Under the pieces are notes generated by a model that saw nothing but the letters and a program-made list of their open reading frames with translations, ran no database searches and was not told the origin of the DNA. The translations under genes and the position numbers were made by a program. From contig JAFGDA010000176.1 of NCBI GenBank assembly GCA_016932375.1, positions 1-13,712 of the forward strand: a DNA stretch of 13,712 nt, in the 5' to 3' direction. Shown one piece after another: positions 7,219-13,611 of this stretch (the first letter of the stretch is position 1; each line of letters starts with the position of its first letter). Source of the DNA: Actinomycetota bacterium (GTDB lineage Bacteria; Actinomycetota; Humimicrobiia; Humimicrobiales; Humimicrobiaceae).

Positions 7219-7225
7219 CCTCCTT
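7219..7225 (-). promoter_or_regulatory. Strong ribosome binding site setting the TTG start of lgt
   Basis: AAGGAGG on the minus strand ends 4 nt before TTG (7212-7214). The same GGAGG-to-start spacing is seen at the YtxH-like gene and the zinc-ribbon gene. Confidence 0.8.
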
Positions 7226-7237
7226 AAAGGCAAAATT

Positions 7238-7266
7238 TTTATAAAAGAATAAGTCCGCAAAATCAA
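7238..7266 (-). promoter_or_regulatory. Sigma-70-type promoter for lgt
   Basis: On the minus strand TTGATT (7261-7266), a 17-nt spacer and TATAAA (7238-7243) lie just upstream of the lgt ribosome binding site. This predicts a very short leader and transcription of lgt apart from ccdA. Confidence 0.6.
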
Positions 7267-7303
7267 ATATGAAGATTTTAACACAAATAATATTAAAAAT
7301 TGA

Positions 7304-8053
7304 TTAAAAGTTCATTTTATTTAGAAAAGGCACATACCTTGAAAGGAAACCGATAACAAGAGTCATGGAATCTGTTACAAATATTATGCCCAGTATGATT
7401 ATAAATACTCCCGAAATTATTGAAACTATATTTAAATGCCGGTTCAATTTTTTAAGGAATCCTGAAAAAAAGCTTATAAAAATGGACGCAATGATAAAAG
7501 GGATCCCGAGACCTGCAGAAAACACTGCCAGAAGAGCAACGCCCTGAAGCAGTGTGTCAAGCTGGCTTGCAAGCAGGAGAATGCCGGATAGTATCATCCC
7601 GACACATGGTATCCAGCCAAAAGAAAATATTATTCCAAAAAAAAATGAGCCAAGATATCCGGACCGGATTGATTCCGGCATATTAAACCTTTTTTCAAAA
7701 TTCAGGAACCTTATCTTAAATAACCCTGCATAATGAAGACCAAAAACAATAAGGATAACACCCCCGATACGGGTTATTATACTGGAATATTCCCCCATCA
7801 GCCTGCCCAGGGCCGTGGCAGTGGATCCAAGAACAATAAATACCACTGAAAACCCCAGCACAAACAGGATGCTGTTAATAAAAAGATACATTTTCTGGGA
7901 TACTTTCCCCCTGCTATTGCCGGCGCCGCTGCCAGGATATACTGCCCTGCCGGACATCATGCCTAAATATACCGGTATAAGTGGAAGTATGCACGGTGAT
8001 ATAAAAGCGAGGAGGCCCGCAACAAATGCAGAAATAAAACCTACCTGCATCAT
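7304..8053 (-). CDS. CcdA-family transmembrane thiol:disulfide electron carrier
   Basis: The 249-residue polytopic membrane protein belongs to the CcdA/DsbD transmembrane family, which passes electrons from cytoplasmic thioredoxin to thiol proteins outside the membrane (cytochrome c maturation, thiol peroxidases and similar). The diagnostic cysteines are present: Cys21 in LAFISPCILPLIPVYLG (15-31) and Cys150 in GWIPCVGMILSG (146-157), each next to the helix-breaking prolines seen in the family. About six hydrophobic segments fit: 8-33, 56-78, 92-112, 133-157, 170-196 and 206-230. No thioredoxin-fold partner (ResA, TlpA, CcsX) is adjacent. The start ATG overlaps the TGA of the upstream iron-sulfur flavoprotein gene as ATGA, so translation of the two is probably coupled. 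A second ATG follows directly, and either could be used. Confidence 0.88.
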   Translation of the reverse strand: MMQVGFISAFVAGLLAFISPCILPLIPVYLGMMSGRAVYPGSGAGNSRGKVSQKMYLFINSILFVLGFSVVFIVLGSTATALGRLMGEYSSIITRIGGVILIVFGLHYAGLFKIRFLNFEKRFNMPESIRSGYLGSFFFGIIFSFGWIPCVGMILSGILLLASQLDTLLQGVALLAVFSAGLGIPFIIASIFISFFSGFLKKLNRHLNIVSIISGVFIIILGIIFVTDSMTLVIGFLSRYVPFLNKMNF

Positions 8054-8667
8054 TTAAAATCAAGCCCCCTTCCGAATTCGTATAATTCCTTCAGGGCACT
8101 GGTATCTTTTAATACATCCCCCTTATTATCAATACCGTAAAAGACAAAATCCTTCAAATACCGGACATACAAAACATCAAAGAATGCCCTTATTACTTTG
8201 CGGGCACAATCAAATATTGTACTGGCGGAAGAACCTGCAACACTCATAAACACACCACACCTGTCCTTTTCAATTATCCTTTTTTTATGTTCATATTTCA
8301 GTGCCCAGAACCTCTGGCACCTGTCAATCAGGGCTTTCAGGTCTCCGGAAACACTGGTAAAAAAAACAGGCGAGGATATGGCAATAAAGTCCGCGTTTAT
8401 AAGGCTCTTATACACTTCCTGCATATCATCATCAATAATGCACTCGCCGGTCCTTGAACAATTATGGCATTCCCTGCATGGAGAAATATCAAGCTTGCTT
8501 GCAATAATTTTTTCAACTTTCAAATCAATACCTGTAATTAAGGGATTGTTCATTACTCCATCAAGCAGGCTGTCCATAATTATGCTGCTGTTCCCTCCTT
8601 CCCTCGGGCTTCCGTAAATAGCAATAATTTTATACTTTCTTTTACCGGTGCCTGCCTTTTTTTCCAT
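8050..8667 (-). CDS. Iron-sulfur flavoprotein / NAD(P)H-dependent FMN reductase family (Isf-like)
   Basis: The 205-residue protein has a flavodoxin-like fold. GSPREGGNSS (19-28) is the FMN-phosphate loop, and SPVFFTSVSG (99-108) is the second FMN-contact loop. Between them is a compact cysteine cluster, Cys64, Cys67, Cys70 and Cys76 (C-x2-C-x2-C-x5-C), followed by DDDM. This is the [4Fe-4S] motif of archaeal-type iron-sulfur flavoproteins, which accept electrons from ferredoxin and pass them to O2, H2O2 or unknown acceptors. Further cysteines lie at 117, 137 and 154. It follows korB by 57 nt and overlaps ccdA by 4 nt, placing it between a ferredoxin-reducing enzyme and a membrane thiol carrier. 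The start has no clear Shine-Dalgarno sequence, but no alternative start exists before the FMN loop. Confidence 0.87.
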   Translation of the reverse strand: MEKKAGTGKRKYKIIAIYGSPREGGNSSIIMDSLLDGVMNNPLITGIDLKVEKIIASKLDISPCRECHNCSRTGECIIDDDMQEVYKSLINADFIAISSPVFFTSVSGDLKALIDRCQRFWALKYEHKKRIIEKDRCGVFMSVAGSSASTIFDCARKVIRAFFDVLYVRYLKDFVFYGIDNKGDVLKDTSALKELYEFGRGLDFK

Positions 8668-8685
8668 ATTATTTTTTGCAGTATA

Positions 8686-8715
8686 AATAATCGTGGTTTA
8701 AATAATGGCGGTTTA
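8686..8715. repeat. Tandem 15-bp imperfect direct repeat upstream of the iron-sulfur flavoprotein gene
   Basis: Two adjacent 15-bp units (8686-8700 and 8701-8715; AATAATCGTGGTTTA and AATAATGGCGGTTTA) differ at two positions. They fill half of the 57-nt korB-isf gap. Their place just upstream of isf suggests a regulator site, but duplication slippage is equally possible. Confidence 0.6.
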
Positions 8716-8730
8716 TCCTGAATATCAGGA
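8716..8730. repeat. Short inverted repeat across the korB stop codon
   Basis: TCCTGA-ATA-TCAGGA on the plus strand forms 6-bp arms around 3 nt and includes the korB stop. It directly abuts the tandem repeat at 8686-8715. It is too short and lacks the T run needed for a convincing terminator. Confidence 0.4.
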
Positions 8731-9621
8731 ATACCTGTTTAAGAGCTTACTAATATCTATTTCAGATATTATATGGTCCACAAGCGGTTTTCTTTCTATC
8801 TGTTTTAAGCCGTCTTCATATATTGGCTTATCCGTCTGATAGAAAACCCCAACCGGCAATCTCCCAACCTCCAGGGATTTCCTGAATGCCATTTCAATAT
8901 TACCGCAATTATAATTCTTTTCCTCTTCCAGTTTATATATCCCCTGCCGGTAAAAATCATATGTATTCTGTTTATTAAAAGTTACACACGGCTGGAGTAC
9001 ATCAATAAAAGAAAACCCCCGGTGTTTTATTGCCTTCTGGAATATATCCGTAAGGTGATTGACGTCACCGGAAAATCCCCTTGCCACAAAAGTAGCCCCG
9101 GACGCGAGGGCAAGCGTCAGGGGTTCCACCGGGTTTTCAAGCACCCCATCAGGCGTAGACCTGGTTTTGAAACCCCTGTCGCTGGTTGGTGATGCCTGCC
9201 CGGTTGTCAGTCCATATACACGGTTATCATGCATAATGTAGGTAATATTTATATTCCGCCTGCAGGTATGGATAAAATGGTTGCCGCCGATTCCTACTCC
9301 ATCGCCATCTCCGCCTTCTGCGATTACTGTCAATTTATGATTGGATAGCCTGGCTCCTGTTGCTACCGGAAGAGTCCGTCCGTGGAGTGCATGAAAAGAA
9401 TAAGTCTTTAAAAAATTGGCTCCATTGCCCGAACAACCAATCCCATAGACAATAAGTACCTGATGTGGATAAAGGCTCATTCTCACAAAAGTTTTTTTAA
9501 GTGCATTCCATATGCCAAAATTACCGCAGCCCGTGCACCAGGTGGGCCTCCTTGACGTATTAAAATCCCCCGGCACCAGGTCATATTCCGATTTTAATTT
9601 TTTACTACTGTTATCAACCAT
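8725..9621 (-). CDS. korB: 2-oxoacid:ferredoxin oxidoreductase, beta subunit
   Basis: The thiamine-pyrophosphate and iron-sulfur subunit of a two-subunit 2-oxoacid:ferredoxin oxidoreductase, which decarboxylates a 2-oxoacid to its acyl-CoA and reduces ferredoxin. From the ATG at 9621 it is 298 residues. The four [4Fe-4S] ligands are visible as Cys29 and Cys32 (WCTGCGNFG), Cys63 (GIGCSG) and Cys212 (LQPCVTFNK). The TPP/Mg motif is GDGDGVGIGGNH from about 104, with Asn133 in MHDNRVYGLT, followed by GQASPTS. An in-frame GTG at 9654 would add 11 residues. I prefer 9621 because GGAG lies 8 nt upstream and the added residues look like leader sequence. It is 90 nt downstream of korA. The substrate (2-oxoglutarate, pyruvate or branched-chain acids) cannot be read from the sequence, so the symbol is provisional. 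Confidence 0.93.
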   Translation of the reverse strand: MVDNSSKKLKSEYDLVPGDFNTSRRPTWCTGCGNFGIWNALKKTFVRMSLYPHQVLIVYGIGCSGNGANFLKTYSFHALHGRTLPVATGARLSNHKLTVIAEGGDGDGVGIGGNHFIHTCRRNINITYIMHDNRVYGLTTGQASPTSDRGFKTRSTPDGVLENPVEPLTLALASGATFVARGFSGDVNHLTDIFQKAIKHRGFSFIDVLQPCVTFNKQNTYDFYRQGIYKLEEEKNYNCGNIEMAFRKSLEVGRLPVGVFYQTDKPIYEDGLKQIERKPLVDHIISEIDISKLLNRYS

Positions 9622-9629
9622 ATCCTTCA

Positions 9630-9633
9630 CTCC
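9630..9633 (-). promoter_or_regulatory. Ribosome binding site favouring the internal ATG of korB
   Basis: GGAG on the minus strand lies 8 nt ahead of the ATG at 9619-9621. The upstream GTG at 9652-9654 has a poorer context, though AAAGAG lies immediately before it. Confidence 0.5.
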
Positions 9634-9711
9634 GTGCAATGCTGTTCGCCTCACTCTTTAGAGGCCCCGGATATAATGAATTCCGCCAAACCTTAACCTG
9701 GCAATTTAATG

Positions 9712-11445
9712 TTATTCAATTCTTTCAATGCCATTTATTATTTCTTCAGGCAGGAACTGTCTGCCGCTGTATTTTAAGATCCTGTTCCCGATCCTTTGCC
9801 CCGTATTCATCCTTATAAGCCTTGACAACTGTGATGTCTTGTTGTTTTCAACAATCACATTCCTGCTGCTTTCAGCTAAGTACTTTTCAGTTATTTCATT
9901 ATCGAAAGGATATAAATAGGAAAAATGGACCATGTTAACTCTTTTTTCCTTCTGATTCAATATTTTCATTGCCTCAAGTATCGGGCCCTTACAGGAACCC
10001 CAGCTCCATATGGTAATATCAGCAATAGCAGGACCGTATTTCTTTGGCGGTGGTATCCTGTCAACCAGCTTTTTTATTTTGATGAACCTTTTATCTGTCA
10101 TGGCCTTCCGGTTATGTGAATCATCTTCGGAATAGCCATACTGGTCATGCTCATCACTGTTTGCAATATGAATACCTTTTTTCAGGCCTGGTACTGCCCT
10201 GGGGGATATCCCGTCAGGGGTATTCTCATATCTTAGATATTCCCCTTTTATTTGCCTGTCATCTTTTACAAGCCTACCACGGTCAACACTGATCTTCTTA
10301 AAGTCAAATCTATCACATGAAAAGTGGCTTTCTGAAAGATACTTATCAAGCAGGATTATTACAGGAATCTGGAATTCGTCAGCAATATTAAATGCCTTTC
10401 CCGTCATGAAAAAACATTCTTCAGGGTCACCGGGTGCCATAACAACCCTCAGGAATTCCCCATGGGAACTATGTATCGCAAACAACATGTCTCCCTGTTC
10501 TGACCATGTAGGCAGGCCTGTGGCAGGCGCAGGCCTCTGGCTTAATACAATGACAAGGGGTGTTTCTGTCATGGCTGCACAACCCAGCCCTTCGTTCATC
10601 AGGGAAAACCCTCCCCCCGAAGTGGCAGCCATAGACCTGGCTCCTGCAAACGAGGCGCCTATTGCCATGTTTATTACCGCTATCTCATCTTCGGCATGTT
10701 TCGTAACAATATTATACTCATCTCCTGCGGATGCAAAGGAATGTAATATTGATGAAGAAGGGGTCATTGGATATGCAGCATAAAATTTACATCCTGCTCT
10801 TACGGCTGCAAGAAAAACTGCATCGTTACCCGATAGAAGAAGCCTTGGTGATGGTTTAACTATATCCAGTTCAAAAGCTTTTGTTTTCAGGTGGTCCTTT
10901 ACATATCTGTATCCTGATTCAAGGGATTTTATATTCATTTCTATTATGCTTTTCCCCTTTTTACCAAATATCTCCCTTACAATGCCTTTCAATACTTCAA
11001 GTTCAAAATCTATCAGGCCTATCGTAGCCCCGAGGGCCACATTATTTATCATTACCGATGGTGCATTTATTTGAGCTGTTATCCTCGAAAAAGGGACCAT
11101 AATATAATTTATATCCTTGCGGGCCTGGCCAATTTTCACCAGGTCATACTTATCTCCATCGCATATTATATAACCCCCATAAGACATCTCTTCCTGGTGA
11201 AGTTTTACCGTCTCTTCATTTAAGGCAACCAGGATATCAATATCCTTATTAACAGAATAAAACTGTTCAGCATTTATTCTTGAAACATAAGTGTTGTGGC
11301 CGCCCCTTATCAGTGAAGGATATTCCACATTGTCTATAACATGGTATCCCTTCCTTGCAAAGACCCTGGAGAATATCAGGCCGGTAGTCATTATTCCATA
11401 ACCGGCTTCCCCTCCGATTTTCCATGTTAGACTTGAGACTTTCAT
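9712..11445 (-). CDS. korA: 2-oxoacid:ferredoxin oxidoreductase, fused gamma-alpha subunit
   Basis: This 577-residue protein is the fused gamma-alpha chain of the two-subunit enzyme class. Residues 1-190 are the gamma domain, beginning IGGEAGYGIMTTG (10-22) and containing EYPSLIRGGHNTY (41-53). Residues from about 200 form the pyrimidine-binding alpha domain, with LLLSGNDAVFLAAVRAG, AAYPMTPSS (223-231, the YPITPSS-type substrate motif) and TKHAEDEIAVINMAIGAS (248-265), whose Glu contacts the TPP ring. SGGGFSLMNEGLG (276-288) and SQRPAPATGLPTW (302-314) are also typical, and a C-terminal domain follows (DITIWSWGSCKGPILEA). The length is in the normal range. The start at 11445 has no Shine-Dalgarno sequence but matches the family N-terminus. 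It heads the korA-korB-isf-ccdA run and has a good promoter 37 nt upstream. Confidence 0.94.
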   Translation of the reverse strand: MKVSSLTWKIGGEAGYGIMTTGLIFSRVFARKGYHVIDNVEYPSLIRGGHNTYVSRINAEQFYSVNKDIDILVALNEETVKLHQEEMSYGGYIICDGDKYDLVKIGQARKDINYIMVPFSRITAQINAPSVMINNVALGATIGLIDFELEVLKGIVREIFGKKGKSIIEMNIKSLESGYRYVKDHLKTKAFELDIVKPSPRLLLSGNDAVFLAAVRAGCKFYAAYPMTPSSSILHSFASAGDEYNIVTKHAEDEIAVINMAIGASFAGARSMAATSGGGFSLMNEGLGCAAMTETPLVIVLSQRPAPATGLPTWSEQGDMLFAIHSSHGEFLRVVMAPGDPEECFFMTGKAFNIADEFQIPVIILLDKYLSESHFSCDRFDFKKISVDRGRLVKDDRQIKGEYLRYENTPDGISPRAVPGLKKGIHIANSDEHDQYGYSEDDSHNRKAMTDKRFIKIKKLVDRIPPPKKYGPAIADITIWSWGSCKGPILEAMKILNQKEKRVNMVHFSYLYPFDNEITEKYLAESSRNVIVENNKTSQLSRLIRMNTGQRIGNRILKYSGRQFLPEEIINGIERIE

Positions 11446-11481
11446 TTTTAAATACAGGTGGTAATAAATGAACTTAATATA

Positions 11482-11510
11482 ATAATATTATTCAATCATC
11501 TAATTTTCAA
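11482..11510 (-). promoter_or_regulatory. Sigma-70-type promoter for korA-korB-isf-ccdA
   Basis: On the minus strand TTGAAA (11505-11510), a 17-nt spacer and TATTAT (11482-11487) precede the korA ATG, giving a leader of about 30 nt. The match is good, although the region is AT-rich. Confidence 0.6.
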
Positions 11511-11545
11511 TGTTTTACAGGCTTTTTTTATTCAAGCAGAAATAT

Positions 11546-11571
11546 ATATATGAGGGCTTGCCCTCATATAT
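11546..11571. repeat. 12-bp perfect inverted repeat upstream of the korA promoter
   Basis: Arms ATATATGAGGGC (11546-11557) and GCCCTCATATAT (11560-11571) are separated by only TT. The centre lies about 83 bp upstream of the predicted korA transcription start. It could be a regulator operator, or a hairpin ending the YtxH-like transcript, but no clean T run follows on either strand. Confidence 0.7.
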
Positions 11572-11717
11572 TCAACTAATTTTGGGGGAACTGGATCCCG
11601 CCATTTTTACAGGACGGTTTTTATTAAAATATAAGATGAAAACATACCTGGATAAACCTACATTTTACAGATGGTTACCTTCAGGTACATCATTACCTTA
11701 AAAAAAATTTACCTCTT

Positions 11718-12035
11718 TTATGCTTCGGCATCCTTCTTTTCGCTGACTACCCTTTTTATCAGCTCTATCTCTTTTTCAGTAAAATCCTTTACTTTCCTGT
11801 AACCTGATATCACGTTATTAACTATCTCATCATACTTTTCCTTCGAGATATTTTTTATCCTGCCTGTTTTTTCTTCAACCTTTTCCTTTATTTCAAGAGC
11901 TATTCTTTTTATATCCGCCCTGAGCTCTTCGCCGGTCTTCGTTGTTAAAAAAAGCGCTGTCACTGCACCAGCTACAAAGCCTGCAGCCAGCCCTATGAAT
12001 AACCCTTTTATGGTACCGGAATCACCATTACTCAT
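11718..12035 (-). CDS. YtxH-like single-pass membrane protein
   Basis: This 105-residue protein has one N-terminal membrane segment (about 10-31) with glycines every fourth residue (Gly11, 15, 19, 23), followed by KTGEELR and a long charged amphipathic helix (about 36-100) that probably forms a coiled coil. This matches the YtxH/gas-vesicle-P-like family (DUF948/YtxH type) of general-stress or envelope proteins of unknown biochemical role. AGAAGGAGG (12040-12048) stands just ahead of the ATG, and a strong promoter lies behind it. It is divergent from the alpha/beta hydrolase and transcribed toward korA, 272 bp away. The function is not known. Confidence 0.8.
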   Translation of the reverse strand: MSNGDSGTIKGLFIGLAAGFVAGAVTALFLTTKTGEELRADIKRIALEIKEKVEEKTGRIKNISKEKYDEIVNNVISGYRKVKDFTEKEIELIKRVVSEKKDAEA

Positions 12036-12088
12036 AAATCCTCCTTCTGTAAGTTGTTGAAATAATACAAAAATGTTTCTCTTGATAT

Positions 12089-12118
12089 ATTATACAAACT
12101 TTTTCAAAGTATTATCAA
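12089..12118 (-). promoter_or_regulatory. Strong sigma-70-type promoter for the YtxH-like gene
   Basis: On the minus strand TTGATA (12113-12118), an 18-nt spacer and a consensus TATAAT (12089-12094) give a predicted leader of about 45 nt before the ATG. Confidence 0.7.
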
Positions 12119-12162
12119 CCGGTTTTTATGCCCGGGTTTTTAAATTATGGTCCAACCCCCCT

Positions 12163-12191
12163 TTCAGTTTTCATTTGATTTGCATTATAAT
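12163..12191 (+). promoter_or_regulatory. Candidate promoter for the alpha/beta hydrolase
   Basis: A consensus TATAAT (12186-12191) stands 56 nt ahead of the hydrolase ATG. The -35 at 17 nt spacing is only TTCAGT (12163-12168). Copies of TTGCA flank the -10 at 12180-12184 and 12194-12198. Confidence 0.45.
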
Positions 12192-12246
12192 ACTTGCAAA
12201 AAACTGAGACCGAAAACTTGTGGGCAACTAAGAAGGAATATAGCAA

Positions 12247-13311
12247 ATGAAGAACGTAGTTCTGTATAATTACCCGGCGGATAAGGTTGATTTAAATATT
12301 GGATACAGTGATATTGAAGATCCGGACCTTATGAAGATTGTTTTATCATGCAGCTCACCTTACCCAACAGGGATCAGCAAGAATGATACTGTACATGCCG
12401 AAATTTTTTTGAAAAAAACCATGGTTGAAAAAAATACCCTTAAAAAATTAGCAGGCGGGCAGCTATTGCCTTATGTGCCAGGAAAAACCGGTAAGGTCCT
12501 GAATGATCCGGCAAGATTAATTATCCTGATTCATGGTTTCTCCACCAGGTCAAAAAGGATAAACAATTATTATTATTTTGCAGAATCGATGGCAAGGCAC
12601 GGTATTCCATGCATATTCGTTAACCTTCCCCTTCATCTCAATCGCACTCCGGAGAAAGAGAAAAGCGGGGATAGACTCATATATTTTGATGATGTAGAGA
12701 CCCTTGAATTTTTTCATCAATCAGTAGTTGATATAAGGAAGCTCCTGAATATCCTGTTTATGATTGCATCTCCTTTAAAAATATATATTTGCGGCATTAG
12801 CCTTGGCAGTATGGTATCAGTAGTTACTATGGCCAATGAAGAGCGGATAGATAAAGGTATTTTTTTAATCGGGGGCGGCATCTGGGAAGAAATACACTGG
12901 AAAGGTGTATTAAAGTATGTGCTTAAGGGAAACTGCACAAAGAAAGATGCCACTACATGGCAGGACTGCCATGAAATCTACAGCAACTTTCCCCGTTTTC
13001 TGGAAATATTTAAAAAGATAAAAAACTCTTCAAATCTTACTTTTGACATGAAAAATTTTCCTGAACTGAAAAAGGCAGTCACAAAATTCTGTTTTTTATG
13101 CGATCCGGTGGCTTTCGCCCACAGAATCGATCCGGCAAGGGTATTAATGATAAATTCAAAAATGGATTTCTACTTTACAAAAAGGTCAACCAGCAGCTTA
13201 TGGGAAGCCTTAAGCAGGCCGCGCATAGTCTGGCTGAATTCCCTTCACACCAGTAAAATACTTACCTCCAGTAGTGTTATAAATGAAATATTCGGTTTCA
13301 TCAATGATTAA
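12247..13311 (+). CDS. Alpha/beta hydrolase, possibly ABHD18-like
   Basis: This 354-residue protein has the alpha/beta hydrolase core: the oxyanion-hole motif LIHGFS (94-99), the nucleophile elbow GISLGS (183-188) with Ser185, an acid candidate Asp307 in INSKMDFYF, and the catalytic His candidate His334 in LNSLHTSK. Order and spacing fit a complete Ser-Asp-His triad. The first 85 residues before the core have no recognised motif, and a variable helical cap lies at about 215-285. No signal peptide is seen, so it is probably cytoplasmic. General layout and length resemble the ABHD18 group (formerly DUF2048), but I hold that loosely; esterase, lipase or thioesterase activity on an unknown substrate is all that can be said. 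The ATG is preceded by AGAAGGA (12231-12237) at a 9-nt spacing. It is the only long plus-strand gene besides queH. Confidence 0.8.
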   Translation: MKNVVLYNYPADKVDLNIGYSDIEDPDLMKIVLSCSSPYPTGISKNDTVHAEIFLKKTMVEKNTLKKLAGGQLLPYVPGKTGKVLNDPARLIILIHGFSTRSKRINNYYYFAESMARHGIPCIFVNLPLHLNRTPEKEKSGDRLIYFDDVETLEFFHQSVVDIRKLLNILFMIASPLKIYICGISLGSMVSVVTMANEERIDKGIFLIGGGIWEEIHWKGVLKYVLKGNCTKKDATTWQDCHEIYSNFPRFLEIFKKIKNSSNLTFDMKNFPELKKAVTKFCFLCDPVAFAHRIDPARVLMINSKMDFYFTKRSTSSLWEALSRPRIVWLNSLHTSKILTSSSVINEIFGFIND

Positions 13312-13341
13312 ATATGGAATACACATGCGGGTTTTTTTCTT

Positions 13342-13602
13342 TTAAAAAAGATATTCCTGTTCGACTACCCTGACCATTTTAAATTTCAGGTATTCGGATA
13401 CACTTGGATTTGAACTTTTTATGAGCTCATATCTTTCTCCACAACTGCACCTGTAATAATACTTTCCACCAAAAATAACAAACTCATATTTGGACAATGA
13501 CATGGGGTTTATAAGGAAATTTTCAGCAGTGGTTATTATCCTTCCGCAACTTCCGCAAATGAAGGTTGTTATATTGTTCTTTACTTCAATAAGTACCGTA
13601 AT
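13342..13602 (-). CDS. Small zinc-ribbon-like protein with a probable AUU start
   Basis: A minus-strand frame ending at TAA (13342-13344) encodes a compact protein with paired cysteines: CGSC (Cys16, Cys19) and CSC (Cys52, Cys54), counted from an AUU codon at 13602 (86 residues). The cysteine pattern, the aromatic strand KYYYRCSCGERYEL and the charged C-terminus look like a treble-clef or zinc-ribbon domain; no function is recognised. No ATG, GTG or TTG exists in frame between the excellent Shine-Dalgarno GGAGGGGG (13604-13611) and the cysteine domain. The AUU lies 4 nt from GGAGG, the same spacing as at lgt and the YtxH-like gene. The frame stays open upstream to the window edge, but that part is AT-rich and hydrophobic (read as KCCILISSIYIAFLYYIV and so on), so a longer membrane-anchored product is an alternative. 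It converges on the hydrolase with 30 nt between stops. Confidence 0.6.
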   Translation of the reverse strand: MTVLIEVKNNITTFICGSCGRIITTAENFLINPMSLSKYEFVIFGGKYYYRCSCGERYELIKSSNPSVSEYLKFKMVRVVEQEYLF

Positions 13603-13603
13603 G

Positions 13604-13611
13604 CCCCCTCC
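13604..13611 (-). promoter_or_regulatory. Ribosome binding site for the zinc-ribbon gene
   Basis: GGAGGGGG on the minus strand leaves 4 nt before AUU (13600-13602). The nearby ATG codons (one within this purine tract) are in another frame that stops after a few codons. Confidence 0.55.

Larger units (their letters stand above)
11446..11717. other. Intergenic region upstream of korA
   Basis: These 272 bp contain the korA promoter (11482-11510) and a 12-bp perfect inverted repeat (11546-11571). Nearer the YtxH-like gene's stop codon is an imperfect hairpin (about 11669-11692, GATGGTTACCT / AGGTACATC) with no T run in a useful position. No coding region or known riboswitch is recognised. The plus-strand 63-codon open frame here lacks a ribosome binding site. 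Confidence 0.5.

Noticed and set aside
8198..8617. Plus-strand open frame of about 139 codons
   Set aside because: It is antisense to the iron-sulfur flavoprotein gene and has no motifs of its own.
11669..11692. Imperfect hairpin GATGGTTACCT / AGGTACATC as terminator of the YtxH-like gene
   Set aside because: The stem has a 2-nt bulge, and on the minus strand the T run comes before the hairpin rather than after it.
11510..11701. Plus-strand 63-codon open frame in the YtxH-korA gap
   Set aside because: No ribosome binding site, it runs through the 12-bp palindrome, and its composition is not protein-like. Treated as chance.
13312..13345. T-rich stretch between the convergent hydrolase and zinc-ribbon genes as a bidirectional terminator
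   Set aside because: GCGGGTTTTTTTCTTTT has the tail but I could not find a stable stem immediately upstream on either strand.
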